In this document: positions 49,648 to 64,000 of the stretch, in pieces
How positions within the stretch are numbered: position 1 is the first letter of the stretch
Layout: each line of letters starts with the position of its first letter
NCBI GenBank assembly: GCA_039704465.1
Contig: JASFAU010000018.1
Location: 248,001-312,000, forward strand
DNA: 64,000 nucleotides
Direction: 5' to 3'
Origin: Plasmodiophora brassicae
Lineage: Eukaryota > Endomyxa > Phytomyxea > Plasmodiophorida > Plasmodiophoridae
The notes under the pieces: model-generated
Databases searched by the model: none
What the model saw: only the letters and a program-made list of their open reading frames with translations
What the model was told of the DNA's origin: nothing
Made by a program: the position numbers and the translations under genes

Positions 49648-52432
49648 ATGCCGGAACCCGGGCCGCCGATGATGCCGGACCTGCCGCCGCCGCTGCCGAT
49701 CGACATCCTCGAGGAGGTGTTCCCCGACCCGGAGGTCCTGGCCAAGCGTAAGGTCGCCATGAAGCGGACGCGACTGGCCAGGGAGCTCCTGTCGACCGAG
49801 CAGACGTAGGGCGGCGATGACGCTCACGCGTTACGCGCGTGCTGACGGTGCTGTAGATACGTGGAGTCGATTGATATCCTTGTCAAGGTGTTCATCGTCC
49901 CGCTCCAGGGCAAGCAGTCGTTGAGCCCGTCACTGGCCGAGATGTTCAGGAACGTGCAAGTCATCGCCGGCCTGAACAAGAAGTTCCTCGACGAGCTGTC
50001 CGTCCGCATGGTACAATGGGACGACACGCAGAAGATCGGCGACGTGTTCCTTGCGTTCGGTATGCAGCGCGTATGGGCCCAGGCGCCCCCGAATTAACCG
50101 TATTGCTCCAGCGCCGTTCCTGCGAATGTACTGCTCGTATGCGAACCAGCATGAAGACGGGACGCGAGTTCTGCAGCAGATGCGGCAGAACCGCGATTCG
50201 CTCGTCAAGCTGATCAACGAGTTCGCGCAGAGCCCGGAATGCAAAGGCAACGGCCTCGAGAGTTTCCTGATCCTGCCCGTGCAGCGCCTGCCCCGCTACA
50301 GGATGCTGTTCCACGAACTGTCGTCCATTACGGATCCGTCGCATCCCGACTACGACGATCTGAAATGTTGGTCGCGATTCGACCAGGTGTCAGCGGTTGC
50401 TGACTGTGCATCCGTACAGCCGCTTGTCAGCAAGCCTCGAACGTGACGACTCAGATCAACGAAGCAATTCGTGATCGGGAGAACAGCGCGAAGATCCTGG
50501 AACTTCAGAAGCGATTCAATAACGAGGTCACTCTGGTGGCGCCGTCAAGGTTCTGTATTCCGTTTCGCCATCGTGATGGCCAACTGACAAGGTGGTTGTA
50601 CAGGCGCCTGGTTCGGGTCGGATCCTTGACAAAAGTTTGTCGCTCGAAGAACATGGTGCGAGAGTTCATCCTCTTCAATGACCTGCTTGTGTACGCGCGG
50701 CCAGCCTCTGGCCGCAGCGACGGGCTGAAGCTCAATCGGATGATGTCCGTCGACGCGTCGTTTGAAGTGATCGACGAACCGTCGTCCGAGGGCAGGTACC
50801 CCTTCCAAATCCGAAGCCAGGAGAAGAGTTTCACTGTCCTTGCCGATTCCCACGAGGACAAAGTGGAATGGTTGATCCACCTTACGGAATGCATCCAAGA
50901 GTTCAAAAACCGGACCACAAAGTATGTTAGGTTCACCGCATGCTGTCTGGTGCTGACTGATCGTGGTTCGCCCAGGACGAGAGCAATGTCTGTCGTCATG
51001 GATGCCGCCCCGGTCTGGCAACCGAATTCGCTGTCGAACTCGTGCAGTGTCTGTTTCGCGGAATTCAGCATGTTCAGAAGGCGGCACCACTGCCGGCGGT
51101 AGGACGTTGTTCCGCTGGCGCGTTTCATGTGATCTGATGCACGTGATTGCAGATGTGGATGTCTGGTTTGTGGTGATTGCAGCCGGGGACGAATCGCCCT
51201 CAACGTTTCGGATTCGGGCAAGACCCAAAGGATGTACGCTGGGGCATCCCGTCTGATTTCGTTTCGACGTTGACGTTGTCGTTTGCCAGATGCAATGCCT
51301 GCGAGGTTCAACTGCGTCCCCCGGCCGCCTCTGAAACGTCGACAGAGATCGATGCCCGCTCCCAGTCCGTCCAGGATTGTCGACGAGACTCTGGGGCGTC
51401 CATCTCTCCCGTCCAAGACATACGCAGGTCGTCGACAACGTCTGCAACGTCTGCGGCGTCGTTATCTCCTGCCACCGATACCCGCAGGACGTCAGCGGCG
51501 TCGTCGCATTCGATCGAAATGTAACGGCGAACGCGAGTGTATGCGTGCCCATTCCTGACGGTCTCATCAGGAAAACGGTCGAAAGCGTCCTGTACGTGCG
51601 CGCGATCACCTCGCATCAGGCGGAAGGCGACGACAGCAGTGAACTGAACTTCGACACGGGCGACCTGATCCTGGTGGACCGGCCGCACACGAGCGGCTGG
51701 TGGCTAGGGTGCAACCTGCGCACGGGCGAGCGCGGCTGGTTCGGCCCATGCTGCACAGAAGAGCTGGGCACTGCGATCCGCGTCGAGCAAGGATGCCCTG
51801 GGGTATCCTCGATGGCGTTCGATGGCAGTTCCCTGAAGCAAATCTCGTTAAAAATCGGCGACAGCGTCAAGATCATCTCTCGTGATCCTTCCGGGTAACG
51901 ATGGGTTGCTGTGACGGTTTCAGTGTTGAGCTCAAGCGCTGGTGGTGCAGATGGTGGAGGGGCACGCTCGACAACGGGGAGACGGGCGTGTTCCCGTGCT
52001 CTGCGGTGGCGTCGTCGAAGAAGACGAAGGCCGTTGCCGTTGAGGATTTCGTCGGGCGCGATATCCTCTCGTTCGGTGCCAAGCAGGTCGTCAACGTGCT
52101 GGACGCGAGAGCGGAATCCTGGTGGGCTGGGTACCTCCCAGACACCGGCGAGATGGGATTCTTCCCTGCTGGATATGTCATGCTGGGTAGGTCTCGCTAG
52201 TTGACAAGGTACCCACTCGCTCCTGATGCTGGTCGTCGTAGCACAAAACCCACCACCCGTTTCCGAGAACGGCGACGCCAACTGTACAGTTTGTTCATGC
52301 CCCCGATTCCAAGCCAACGTCTTCGACCCGAACCGGTGCCAGAAGTGCCAGCACCCGCGCAGCAAGCACAACGAGGCCATTGGTGACGACGACGACGAGG
52401 AACTTGCCCGACGGCTGAACTCCACTATATAA
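49648..52432 (+). CDS. FGD-like RhoGEF: DH-PH-FYVE with three SH3 domains and a zinc-type tail
   Basis: Eleven exons (49648-49805, 49857-50059, 50112-50366, 50420-50549, 50604-50921, 50976-51098, 51153-51233, 51290-51520, 51571-51894, 51951-52186, 52242-52432) give 749 residues. Residues 45-235 form the DH domain (RLARELLSTEQTYVESIDIL, GLESFLILPVQRLPRYRML). A PH domain follows (FILFNDLLVYARP.., KVEWLIHL), then a FYVE finger (CSVCFAEFSMFRRRHHCRRC, VCGDCSRGR and a late CNAC). After a Ser/Thr-rich linker come three SH3 domains (WWLGCNLRTGERGWFGP; WWRGTLDNGETGVFP; WWAGYLPDTGEMGFFP). The last exon adds CTVCSCPRFQ..CQKCQHPRSKH and an acidic end. DH-PH activates Rho/Cdc42-type GTPases; FYVE binds PI3P, so endosomal or phagosomal action is likely. 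The FYVE signature RRHHCR is intact. Confidence 0.93.
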
Positions 52433-52520
52433 ACGAAATGGTTCCATCGTACGTTGTTCGAGAACACAGTTGGCCCGTGTATGATTCCGGCTAGGCCTTA
52501 CGACAGTGAGCTTGCCGCGT

Positions 52521-53213
52521 CTAGGCGCAGATGCCGTTCGTCGTGAACGGGAACACGACGTCGTTGATCCAGGTGCCAAACCCGCCGTCGGTATCAGTGA
52601 CGCCTCGGAATTGGACAGCAATGTTCAGCTGCGGTGCAGGCGGTTCGAACAAGCTCCACTTGCTGAACCCGAGCGGGGAAGAGCCCGGCTCGCCCCAGGA
52701 CAGTTCCAACGGGGCGCGCCACACGAGCTGGTTGTACGTGGTCGTCTCCGAGACGACCTGGTGGTGGACGGCACCGACCCGGCCAGGGCCACATGCAGGC
52801 CAGATCGACATCGTCGGGCCGAGTTCGACGAAGTGGCCGACCTTCACGATGGGCGAGACCTCGCCCCAGATGATGAGCCCGTCAAGCGCCTGACCGTTCG
52901 TCGTGTTGACGACGAGGCGGTAATCGCAGCCGGCGACGATAGTCGACTGCAGCATGCCAGTCGCAACAGATTCGAGGCGGACGTTGACGAGGTTCGGACG
53001 GGCCATCAGGTCAGGCGAGTTGTGGAACCCGGCGATGGCGGTCGCTGCCGGCGGGTTCGTCTTGTTGATGATGGACAGCAGCGGGCCTAACGAGGCCGGC
53101 AACCCGAACCCAGGGTGGCAGAAGTAGCTGGGCAGGTTCGTCCCGTTCGTGAACGCCAGAGCTGGCGACGACACGAGCACCGAAACAATCGCCGCGACGA
53201 TGATGTATTTCAT
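52521..53213 (-). CDS. secreted Reeler-like protein
   Basis: A single exon of 230 residues starts at the ATG at 53213. It opens with MKYIIVAAIVSVLVSSPALA, a clear signal peptide. The mature protein has paired Cys, several N-glycosylation sequons (NGTN, NKTN, NTTN) and a beta-rich pattern. ARPNLVNVRL and YRLVVNTTNGQALDGLIIWG then VSETTTYNQLVWRAP resemble a Reeler domain, in which a Y-x-V-x-L..F-x-GFLIxA strand pair is followed by Trp-rich W-x-AP. It lacks a transmembrane helix or anchor. Reeler domains occur in secreted defence and ferric-reductase-linked proteins; the function here is unknown. The Reeler call is tentative, the secretion call firmer. Confidence 0.55.
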   Translation of the reverse strand: MKYIIVAAIVSVLVSSPALAFTNGTNLPSYFCHPGFGLPASLGPLLSIINKTNPPAATAIAGFHNSPDLMARPNLVNVRLESVATGMLQSTIVAGCDYRLVVNTTNGQALDGLIIWGEVSPIVKVGHFVELGPTMSIWPACGPGRVGAVHHQVVSETTTYNQLVWRAPLELSWGEPGSSPLGFSKWSLFEPPAPQLNIAVQFRGVTDTDGGFGTWINDVVFPFTTNGICA

Positions 53214-54038
53214 GATGCGGTTGTTGATGATTGTGATGTGCTCGACAGCCACTGACTTGACGAATGCGACCAGCGGTTACTGCAGCACGCAGGACACGGC
53301 GGTTTCGCATCCAGACGTTCTGGAATGTTCGAGCGCACGAGGTGCGCGTTGACGCGGCAAATGCGTGCCTGGGGACACGCCGCGCATCCACCGAAACACC
53401 GATCCGGCGGCCGGCAAACTGCGCAATTGCAGCGCGCACTGTCCAGTCGTCGAAGCGCGGGGCGGACTGCATCTGCAGACGTGCGATGCAAAACGACGGC
53501 CGCAGCCTCCTCCTTAGGGCGAGACGCCCGCACATCACGCTAACGTTGCACGGGCGGGTCATGTCCAAAACGGCGCCGTCGAGGGGTCCAGCTGCACGAC
53601 CGAAACTGCGTCCGAACGCGAACCGGGCAACGATGCCGCTGAGCTATGCAGCGGGATCCACGACGGTGGATGCCGGTGCTTCTGGGCAGGAAGGAGGCCG
53701 CTCCCTGGAGGGGGCGCGCGTCCCAAGTCGTCGCGTCGTGTGTGGCGGGTGCTCGATCTACGCAACTTTGTTGGGCGGCCGCCGGGAAAAGCGACGGGCG
53801 GACTCACGGGCTTTTCGTCGCCGCTGGTCCACGGTGCATCAGAATCCAATCGGCGTGGTCGGGCGTAGGCCGGGTGCGCTCCCACCGTCCGTGCGTGTGC
53901 GATCGATCGCGCGGCACCCCACGCCTGGCGAACCGCTAGTGACTGCGACGACCGCGGGCATACGGACCCGCCGGTGACCAGTCGGCCGGTGGATATATTG
54001 AGATTGACGGGAGGTCCGTGGCGCGCTCCGTGATCGTC
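53214..54038. other. divergent promoter spacer
   Basis: About 825 bases separate the starts of the Reeler-like gene and the CHD gene. Frames are open on both strands because of high GC, but they lack conserved motifs and sensible starts. A TGGATATATTGAG stretch near 53991 is the only AT-rich site close to the CHD start and may be its core promoter. Confidence 0.4.
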
Positions 54039-59556
<5,518 letters not shown>

Positions 59557-59771
59557 CCTTTCGGCTGTCCGCCCGTGGCCGGATGCAAACTAATTCGGCT
59601 CTATGACATATTCTCATATTAAACATCAGGATCGGTTTCATGTAGACTGTAATCATGTAATGTTGTACGGTCGCGGTGTTGATCAGCTGAGCATTTGGTA
59701 GATGTGGCTGTCCAACGTCGAGACATTGTGCAGTCCCGGACTGCGCACAATCGAGACGCCGGCGGCGCGCC

Positions 59772-60450
59772 ATGCCGACCGGTGAAGTCGCGAAGGACGC
59801 GATTGAGTTCGTTACATACGAGAGCGAGCATCAGCTGCCGCTGCTGCAGAGGCTGATCGATGCGGACCTGTCCGAGCCGTATTCCGTGTTCACGTACCGG
59901 TACTTCCTGAACACCTGGCCGCACATGTGCATCCTGGCGATGTGCGGCAAGGTGTGTGTCGGCACCATTGTTGGCAAATGCGACCCCAGCAAGAAAGGCG
60001 TTCGTCGCGGATACATCGCCATGCTCGATGTCGACAAGCAGTATAGGAACAGGGGACTAGGTACTACTGTCAGCCGTCTCGCTGCGGTCCACCAACCATG
60101 TCGCAGGGAGTCAGCTCGTCCGAATGATCCTGGATAGAATGATTGAGGATCAGTGCGAAGAGGTAACGGTTCGCCAGGATTCTATTTGCAAACTGTGGTG
60201 TCTCAACCGCTTCCGAAGGTTGTCCTGGAGACCGAGGTGACGAACAAGGAAGCTGTGCGTCTGTATGAGAAGCTTGGATTCATCAAGGATAAGCGACTCC
60301 ACAGGTGACTGGCTCAATCAGCGCCTATCGCCTCCGCGCCCTGCTGACATTGTTCGTCCCTGCAGGTATTACATGAACGGTGTAGACGCGTTCCGCCTGA
60401 AGTTATGGCTGCCGTCTCCCGCCGATAAAGAAACCCCCGAACATGAGTAG
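59772..60450 (+). CDS. NAA30: NatC catalytic subunit NAA30 (N-alpha-acetyltransferase)
   Basis: Four exons (59772-60060, 60107-60162, 60219-60304, 60366-60450) give 171 residues, the size of yeast Mak3. The GNAT fold is clear: EPYSVFTYRYFLNTWP is the family hallmark, GYIAMLDVDKQYRNRGLGSQ carries the acetyl-CoA loop R-x2-G-x-G with an intron inside it, and LETEVTNKEAVRLYEKLGF is motif B. YYMNGVDAFRLKLW ends the domain. NatC acetylates nascent proteins beginning Met-Leu/Ile/Phe and also certain ARF-like GTPases. The third exon's acceptor reads CCGAAG, unusual in having A before AG. The gene converges on an ARL5-like gene with only 11 bases between stop codons. Confidence 0.94.
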
Positions 60451-60461
60451 AACGCACACGT

Positions 60462-61243
60462 TTATGTCGCTTCCGACAGCTCTTTGGTAACCCAGTCGAG
60501 GCCTTCAACTAGCCCATCGCCGGTCAGCGCACAGCAGCCTTGGATATGCCAGCGCTGGGTCTTGTACGACGCCAGGTCGAGCTGGTCGGCAATTTCGCCT
60601 GGCTTCATGCACCCAGCCAAGTCCTGCTTGTTGGCGTACACTAGCAGACGACTCGATGCCAGATGCTGTACATTGCCACACACACATGCTTAGGTGGTCC
60701 AACAGCACGCGTGTCGAATGCGAACCTCTGTTGCCATTGCCTTTTGAAGTTCGTCCTTGACGACACCGATTCGCTTTCGATCGGAGCTATCGACGACCTG
60801 CCAGCGCTTCCATCAGCCGGCGACGGCGCGTGGAGTTAACGTTGGGTCACAACCATGATGATGGCTGCGCAATTGACGAAATATGTCGACCAGGTCTGCC
60901 TGGGGAGCTCCTGGCCGCCCAGATCCTGCAGTACGAAGGTCAGACGAGCGCACGCGAACCGTGGCAGTTTTTACCCACCCAGACGTGCAGGTGAACGCCC
61001 CCATGGCGCACCTCCTCGACGTTCGACCCGATCGTCGGATGGGTGACGACGACTTCGCCCAGCGACAGCTTGAACAGGATCGTCGTCTTCCCTATGTCGT
61101 ACCGCGTCGGCCCATCAGGCACGGCGCCGCCACTGTGACCCCGCCGACCCCAGTATACCGACGTTATCCAACCCGATGATGCAGATCTTGTGCTGGGTGG
61201 ACCCGAACAGGCGGCCCCACAAACGCCCGAGCACAAGACCCAT
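60462..61243 (-). CDS. ARL5: ARL5-like small GTPase
   Basis: Five exons (61243-61159, 61091-60979, 60925-60854, 60797-60726, 60665-60462) give 181 residues (human ARL5 has 179). MGLVLGRLW starts with Gly2 for myristoylation. The P loop GLDNVGKTT is assembled across intron 1. [11 protein letters not shown] is specific for ARL5 (most ARFs have T-x-G-F-N). DLGGQE is switch II and YANKQDL the base motif. [20 protein letters not shown] is a strongly conserved ARL5 C terminus. ARL5 acts at the trans-Golgi, recruiting the GARP tether. The gene is complete. Confidence 0.94.
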
Positions 61244-61672
61244 CGCGCACGGTGCGGACCGCCCACGTTGTGCGTAGCCGCCGCAGGGAACTTGCGCGCC
61301 GACCTGTCCATCGGCGGGCACCCGGGGCGGATTTTCACGCGCCACGCGATGCGTTCGCCGCGTCACGGGATTCCATGCGACGCTCGCTGCTGCTGACGTG
61401 GCAGGTACGCCCAGCGTCAGCGTGGCGCGCTGCCGAGCCGCCGGCGCAGGTGCAGGGTGCGTGCTGACTGCGGCCTGCGGGGATGGTGGAGCCGGCCACC
61501 TCGCGACGGCGCAAAAAAGCACAAACGTACCGGGGGATCGGTTCGGTGCGTGCGGGCGCGGCGTCCGCAAATATCGACGCCGCGTCCGACAGCGACGGCG
61601 AGGTCCGCAGACGGAGTGCGGCTGCACACCGCGCGGCCTGCCACGATTGCGATCGACACGACGTCGTCGGGC
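61244..61672. other. divergent promoter between ARL5 and HSF genes
   Basis: These 430 bases separate the two divergent starts. Frames are open by GC content only. No TATA-like or clear HSE sequence is visible, although an HSF gene promoter might be expected to carry one. Confidence 0.4.
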
Positions 61673-63344
61673 ATGTCGGGCGGCGCCGTCCACGGCAAAC
61701 GACGGCGGACGTCGGCGGCGCCGACGCACGGCGCCGGCCGGCAGACGATCCCGCCGTTCCTGACGGCGCTCTGGGATATGGTCGACTCGCCCGAGAACGT
61801 GAACCTGATCTCGTGGAGCCAGGAAGGCCGGTCGTTTGTCGTTCATGATCCGAATGGCCTCGAGGAGGTTCGTCGTGATTGACCCGATTCGTCCGCGTCG
61901 CGTTTCCTGACTTGCGTTCAGCTCCTGCCGCAATATTTCAAGCACAACCGGTTCACGAGTTTTATCAGGCAGTTGAACATGTACCAGTTCACGCGGGTAC
62001 GGCTTCGTGTTTCCGCGCGCTTCGGATGCTGTCTCGTCTCACCGATGGATAGATTGTGACCGACAACTGCAAATGGGAGTGGATGCACGAGGGGTTCCGC
62101 AGGGACGCTCCCGAGCTGCTGCAGAGTATTCACAGAAAGCCGCCCGCATCAGACCATAAGGCGCACGTGCAAGGCAACCCGTTGGCCACGCCAATAAGGC
62201 CCCAGATCATGGAGACGGAGTGCAATCCCACTCTTGAGCAGCGGGTCGCAGGTTGCACATGGCACTCGTCAATAGAGAGGGCCGTTATATGCTGACGTGG
62301 GTTTCCAGATCTCGAAGAGCATCGCGTCGACCTGCTGTCAGAGCTGAGGTTCGAGAAGTTGACGCAGAAAGCAATGCAGAATCAGATCAAGTTATTGGAA
62401 GCGCAAGTTGAGGTGATACCTGTGCCATGTGTCGGTATGCGTCAAGGTTTCTGACTCGTCCCCATAGGCTATTGGCAACATCCTATTTAAGAACAAGACA
62501 CCCATGTACCCGGACGCGCATCAACCCTACAAGCTGCAGCAGTTGCTGCTAGAGGACAGAATAAGACGGTCGCCGCTTAGCGGCCACGTTTCCGAACCGC
62601 AGACACCACAAACGCCACTCACGCCAATGGTTTGTCTCCGGGTCTCCACCAGTCGGACCTGGCTCTGACCTGCGGAACGTGGCCAGTCCCAGGGCGACGA
62701 TGTGTCCAAGTTCATCGTCGTTGAACCCGAGAACAACGCCAATACGGCGCTGTCAAAGCCAGGGACGACCAATGGCTGCAATAACGACCTCAATCCTCGC
62801 GATGCGGCCATGCTGGATCTCGACTTTGGCCATCTGAACTTTGATCAGACGCCGTTCCCGAACTCACCTTGTATAGTCTATGATCGCTCGCGCCCGATTT
62901 CTATCTAACCAGATGGTTGTTAGTGATGCCTGAATCATTTCCGGACACGCCCGGATCCATACCGCGTGCTCTTCTTCCTCCTGCATCTCCGAGCGACAAT
63001 CCGTTCACTCAGACGACGATCAACGGGAGGACCATCCGGACGATTCACGTCGAGGACACGGACGGCCGAGCCGTCGCCAAGGCACAGGTTGCGATGCAGA
63101 AGTTGCTCGAGGAGATGAACGAGGTAATTCGGTGCGGCGCCTACCGCTGGACCCTCAACTGACTGTGCAAACGCGCGCACAGGCCTACAAAGGACAAGGC
63201 TATGGTGGATCAATACTGCCTCCGTCGTACGATGGGTTCGGGTGCTGGTTCGTCAACGGCAAACCGTCCAGCTCCTCTGCTGAACCGAACGGTGATCGAA
63301 ATCGGAAGCCGTGGGCCGTATTATTCTATGGCTTAAGTTCGTGA
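61673..63344 (+). CDS. HSF: heat shock transcription factor
   Basis: Eight exons (61673-61867, 61922-61996, 62053-62251, 62309-62412, 62468-62629, 62687-62870, 62924-63123, 63183-63344) encode 426 residues. The winged-helix DNA-binding domain is spread over three exons: PPFLTALWDMVDSPENVNLI, WSQEGRSFVVHD, LLPQYFKHNRFTSFIRQLNM (recognition helix) and WEWMHEGFRRDAPELL. A HR-A/B-type coiled coil follows (VDLLSELRFEKLTQKAMQNQ, IKLLEAQVE). The C-terminal half is Pro/Ser/Thr-rich with acidic hydrophobic patches (LDLDFGHLNFDQTPF) that could activate transcription. HSF trimers bind nGAAn arrays in heat-shock promoters. The DBD intron after the LNMYQF motif is at a position shared by many HSF genes. 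Confidence 0.95.
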
Positions 63345-64000
63345 GGGCGAACGATTACCACATCCGCTGCTGTCGTTATATTATCTATCTACCCAGGTAC
63401 AGTACACCGATGCGTCTAACTCGTCGGCCGGAAGTGCGATTTCCTGAACGGGGTAACGCCATGCAGGAGGGCGTCGCCCGTTCCGAGTGCACGGCGGGTT
63501 CTAAAACTTGTTATAATAACGCGTGTTTCCACTTATGAAGGCCCTGCTTGTGCCCGCCACCGTCTATCGCAAGTCATTACGCTAGATCGAGGAGCGAATA
63601 TCAGCTGATGTCGAGTTCTCCGCGCGTCCTGCATCTGACGCGCTGGAAGCGGCGCGCTGCTCGACGCCGTTGGCGACAGGAATGTCCTAGCGACGTGTAC
63701 AAGACTGAGATGGTTGGCCTGCAGCAACCAGCGATGCGTTTAACTGACGAACCAACAGAGTCGATGACGACAGCACGCGACGTGTGTCGACGCGCGCCTT
63801 CAGTCAGTGAATGGTGACTGGTGGTGCTCCGACTCATGGGCTGTCCGTTGTCGTACGCCGATGTACGTGACTGTTCCTGGGTCGAATCCGAGCCCGGCAC
63901 GCTTCCGCGGGCGAGGAAGATATACGGTGATCGCCTGGTACCCCATGGAGTCCCCGTTGCAAACGCGACCCACGAAATAGGCCTATGAAGACGACCGACC
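63345..64000. other. right-end region, no gene assigned
   Basis: Short frames occur on both strands (for example minus 63900-63601), but none has a convincing start, splice sites or motif. The downstream part of this region may hold exons of a gene that continues beyond the window. Confidence 0.35.

Noticed and set aside
61115..61945. A 276-residue minus-strand frame
   Set aside because: It contains the ARL5 first exon in frame, but the upstream part is antisense to HSF and lacks a start; the ATG at 61243 is the family start.

Overview
The window is nuclear DNA from a GC-rich, gene-dense eukaryote, almost certainly a free-living or parasitic protist. The evidence is that most genes are cut by many very short introns (about 46-73 nt, GT..AG, donors often starting GTAC), that genes lie only tens to hundreds of bases apart on both strands, and that the products are eukaryotic: heterotrimeric G proteins, a GPCR kinase, STRIPAK, Beclin, Mediator, HSF, CHD remodeller and others. 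TGA, TAA and TAG all act as stops. I could not fix the lineage from sequence alone. I saw no tRNA, rRNA, CRISPR array or prokaryotic operon. Exon boundaries below were worked out by hand from reading frame, splice sites and family alignment in memory; they have not been checked against transcripts.

Layout. 0-5 kb: end of a membrane protein, a TMEM42-like protein, a putative GPI-anchored secreted protein and a large secreted/transmembrane protein of a widely conserved unnamed protist family. 5-14.4 kb: a signalling block with two G-alpha subunits, a leucine-rich-repeat protein, the STRIPAK subunit STRIP/Far11 and a G-protein-coupled receptor kinase with an RGS domain and a CAAX tail. 14.5-22.5 kb: a chromatin/RNA block with a telobox Myb protein, a Polycomb-type PCGF RING protein, a DEK-C protein and an RBM39-like splicing factor.

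22.5-30.8 kb: an island poor in recognisable conserved genes and rich in dispersed repeats (three families, R1-R3, in direct and inverted copies), two ankyrin genes, a short TIR element with a 10-bp target duplication and a transposon-like zinc finger. 30.9-45.3 kb: housekeeping genes again: an atypical SDR, Beclin/ATG6, a type II DnaJ, MSS4, a PDCD2-like protein and TSR1 (the last two linked to 40S ribosome biogenesis). 45.4-52.4 kb: an ERCC4/XPF-family protein, Mediator MED27, a coiled-coil/CHORD-like protein, a basic nuclear-type protein and an FGD-like DH-PH-FYVE-SH3x3 RhoGEF. 52.5-63.4 kb: a secreted Reeler-like protein, a CHD-type remodeller with a CW finger, the NatC acetyltransferase NAA30, ARL5 and a heat shock factor.

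Functional themes are G-protein signalling (two G-alpha, GRK, RhoGEF, ARL5, MSS4), chromatin and transcription (PCGF, telobox, DEK-C, CHD, MED27, HSF), and proteostasis (DnaJ, Beclin, HSF, TSR1, PDCD2). No obvious new multi-gene system stands out. The most unusual items are domain architectures (CW-SANT-CHD, RGS-split GRK, DH-PH-FYVE-3xSH3), the repeat island, a 21-nt microexon and candidate GC-AG introns.
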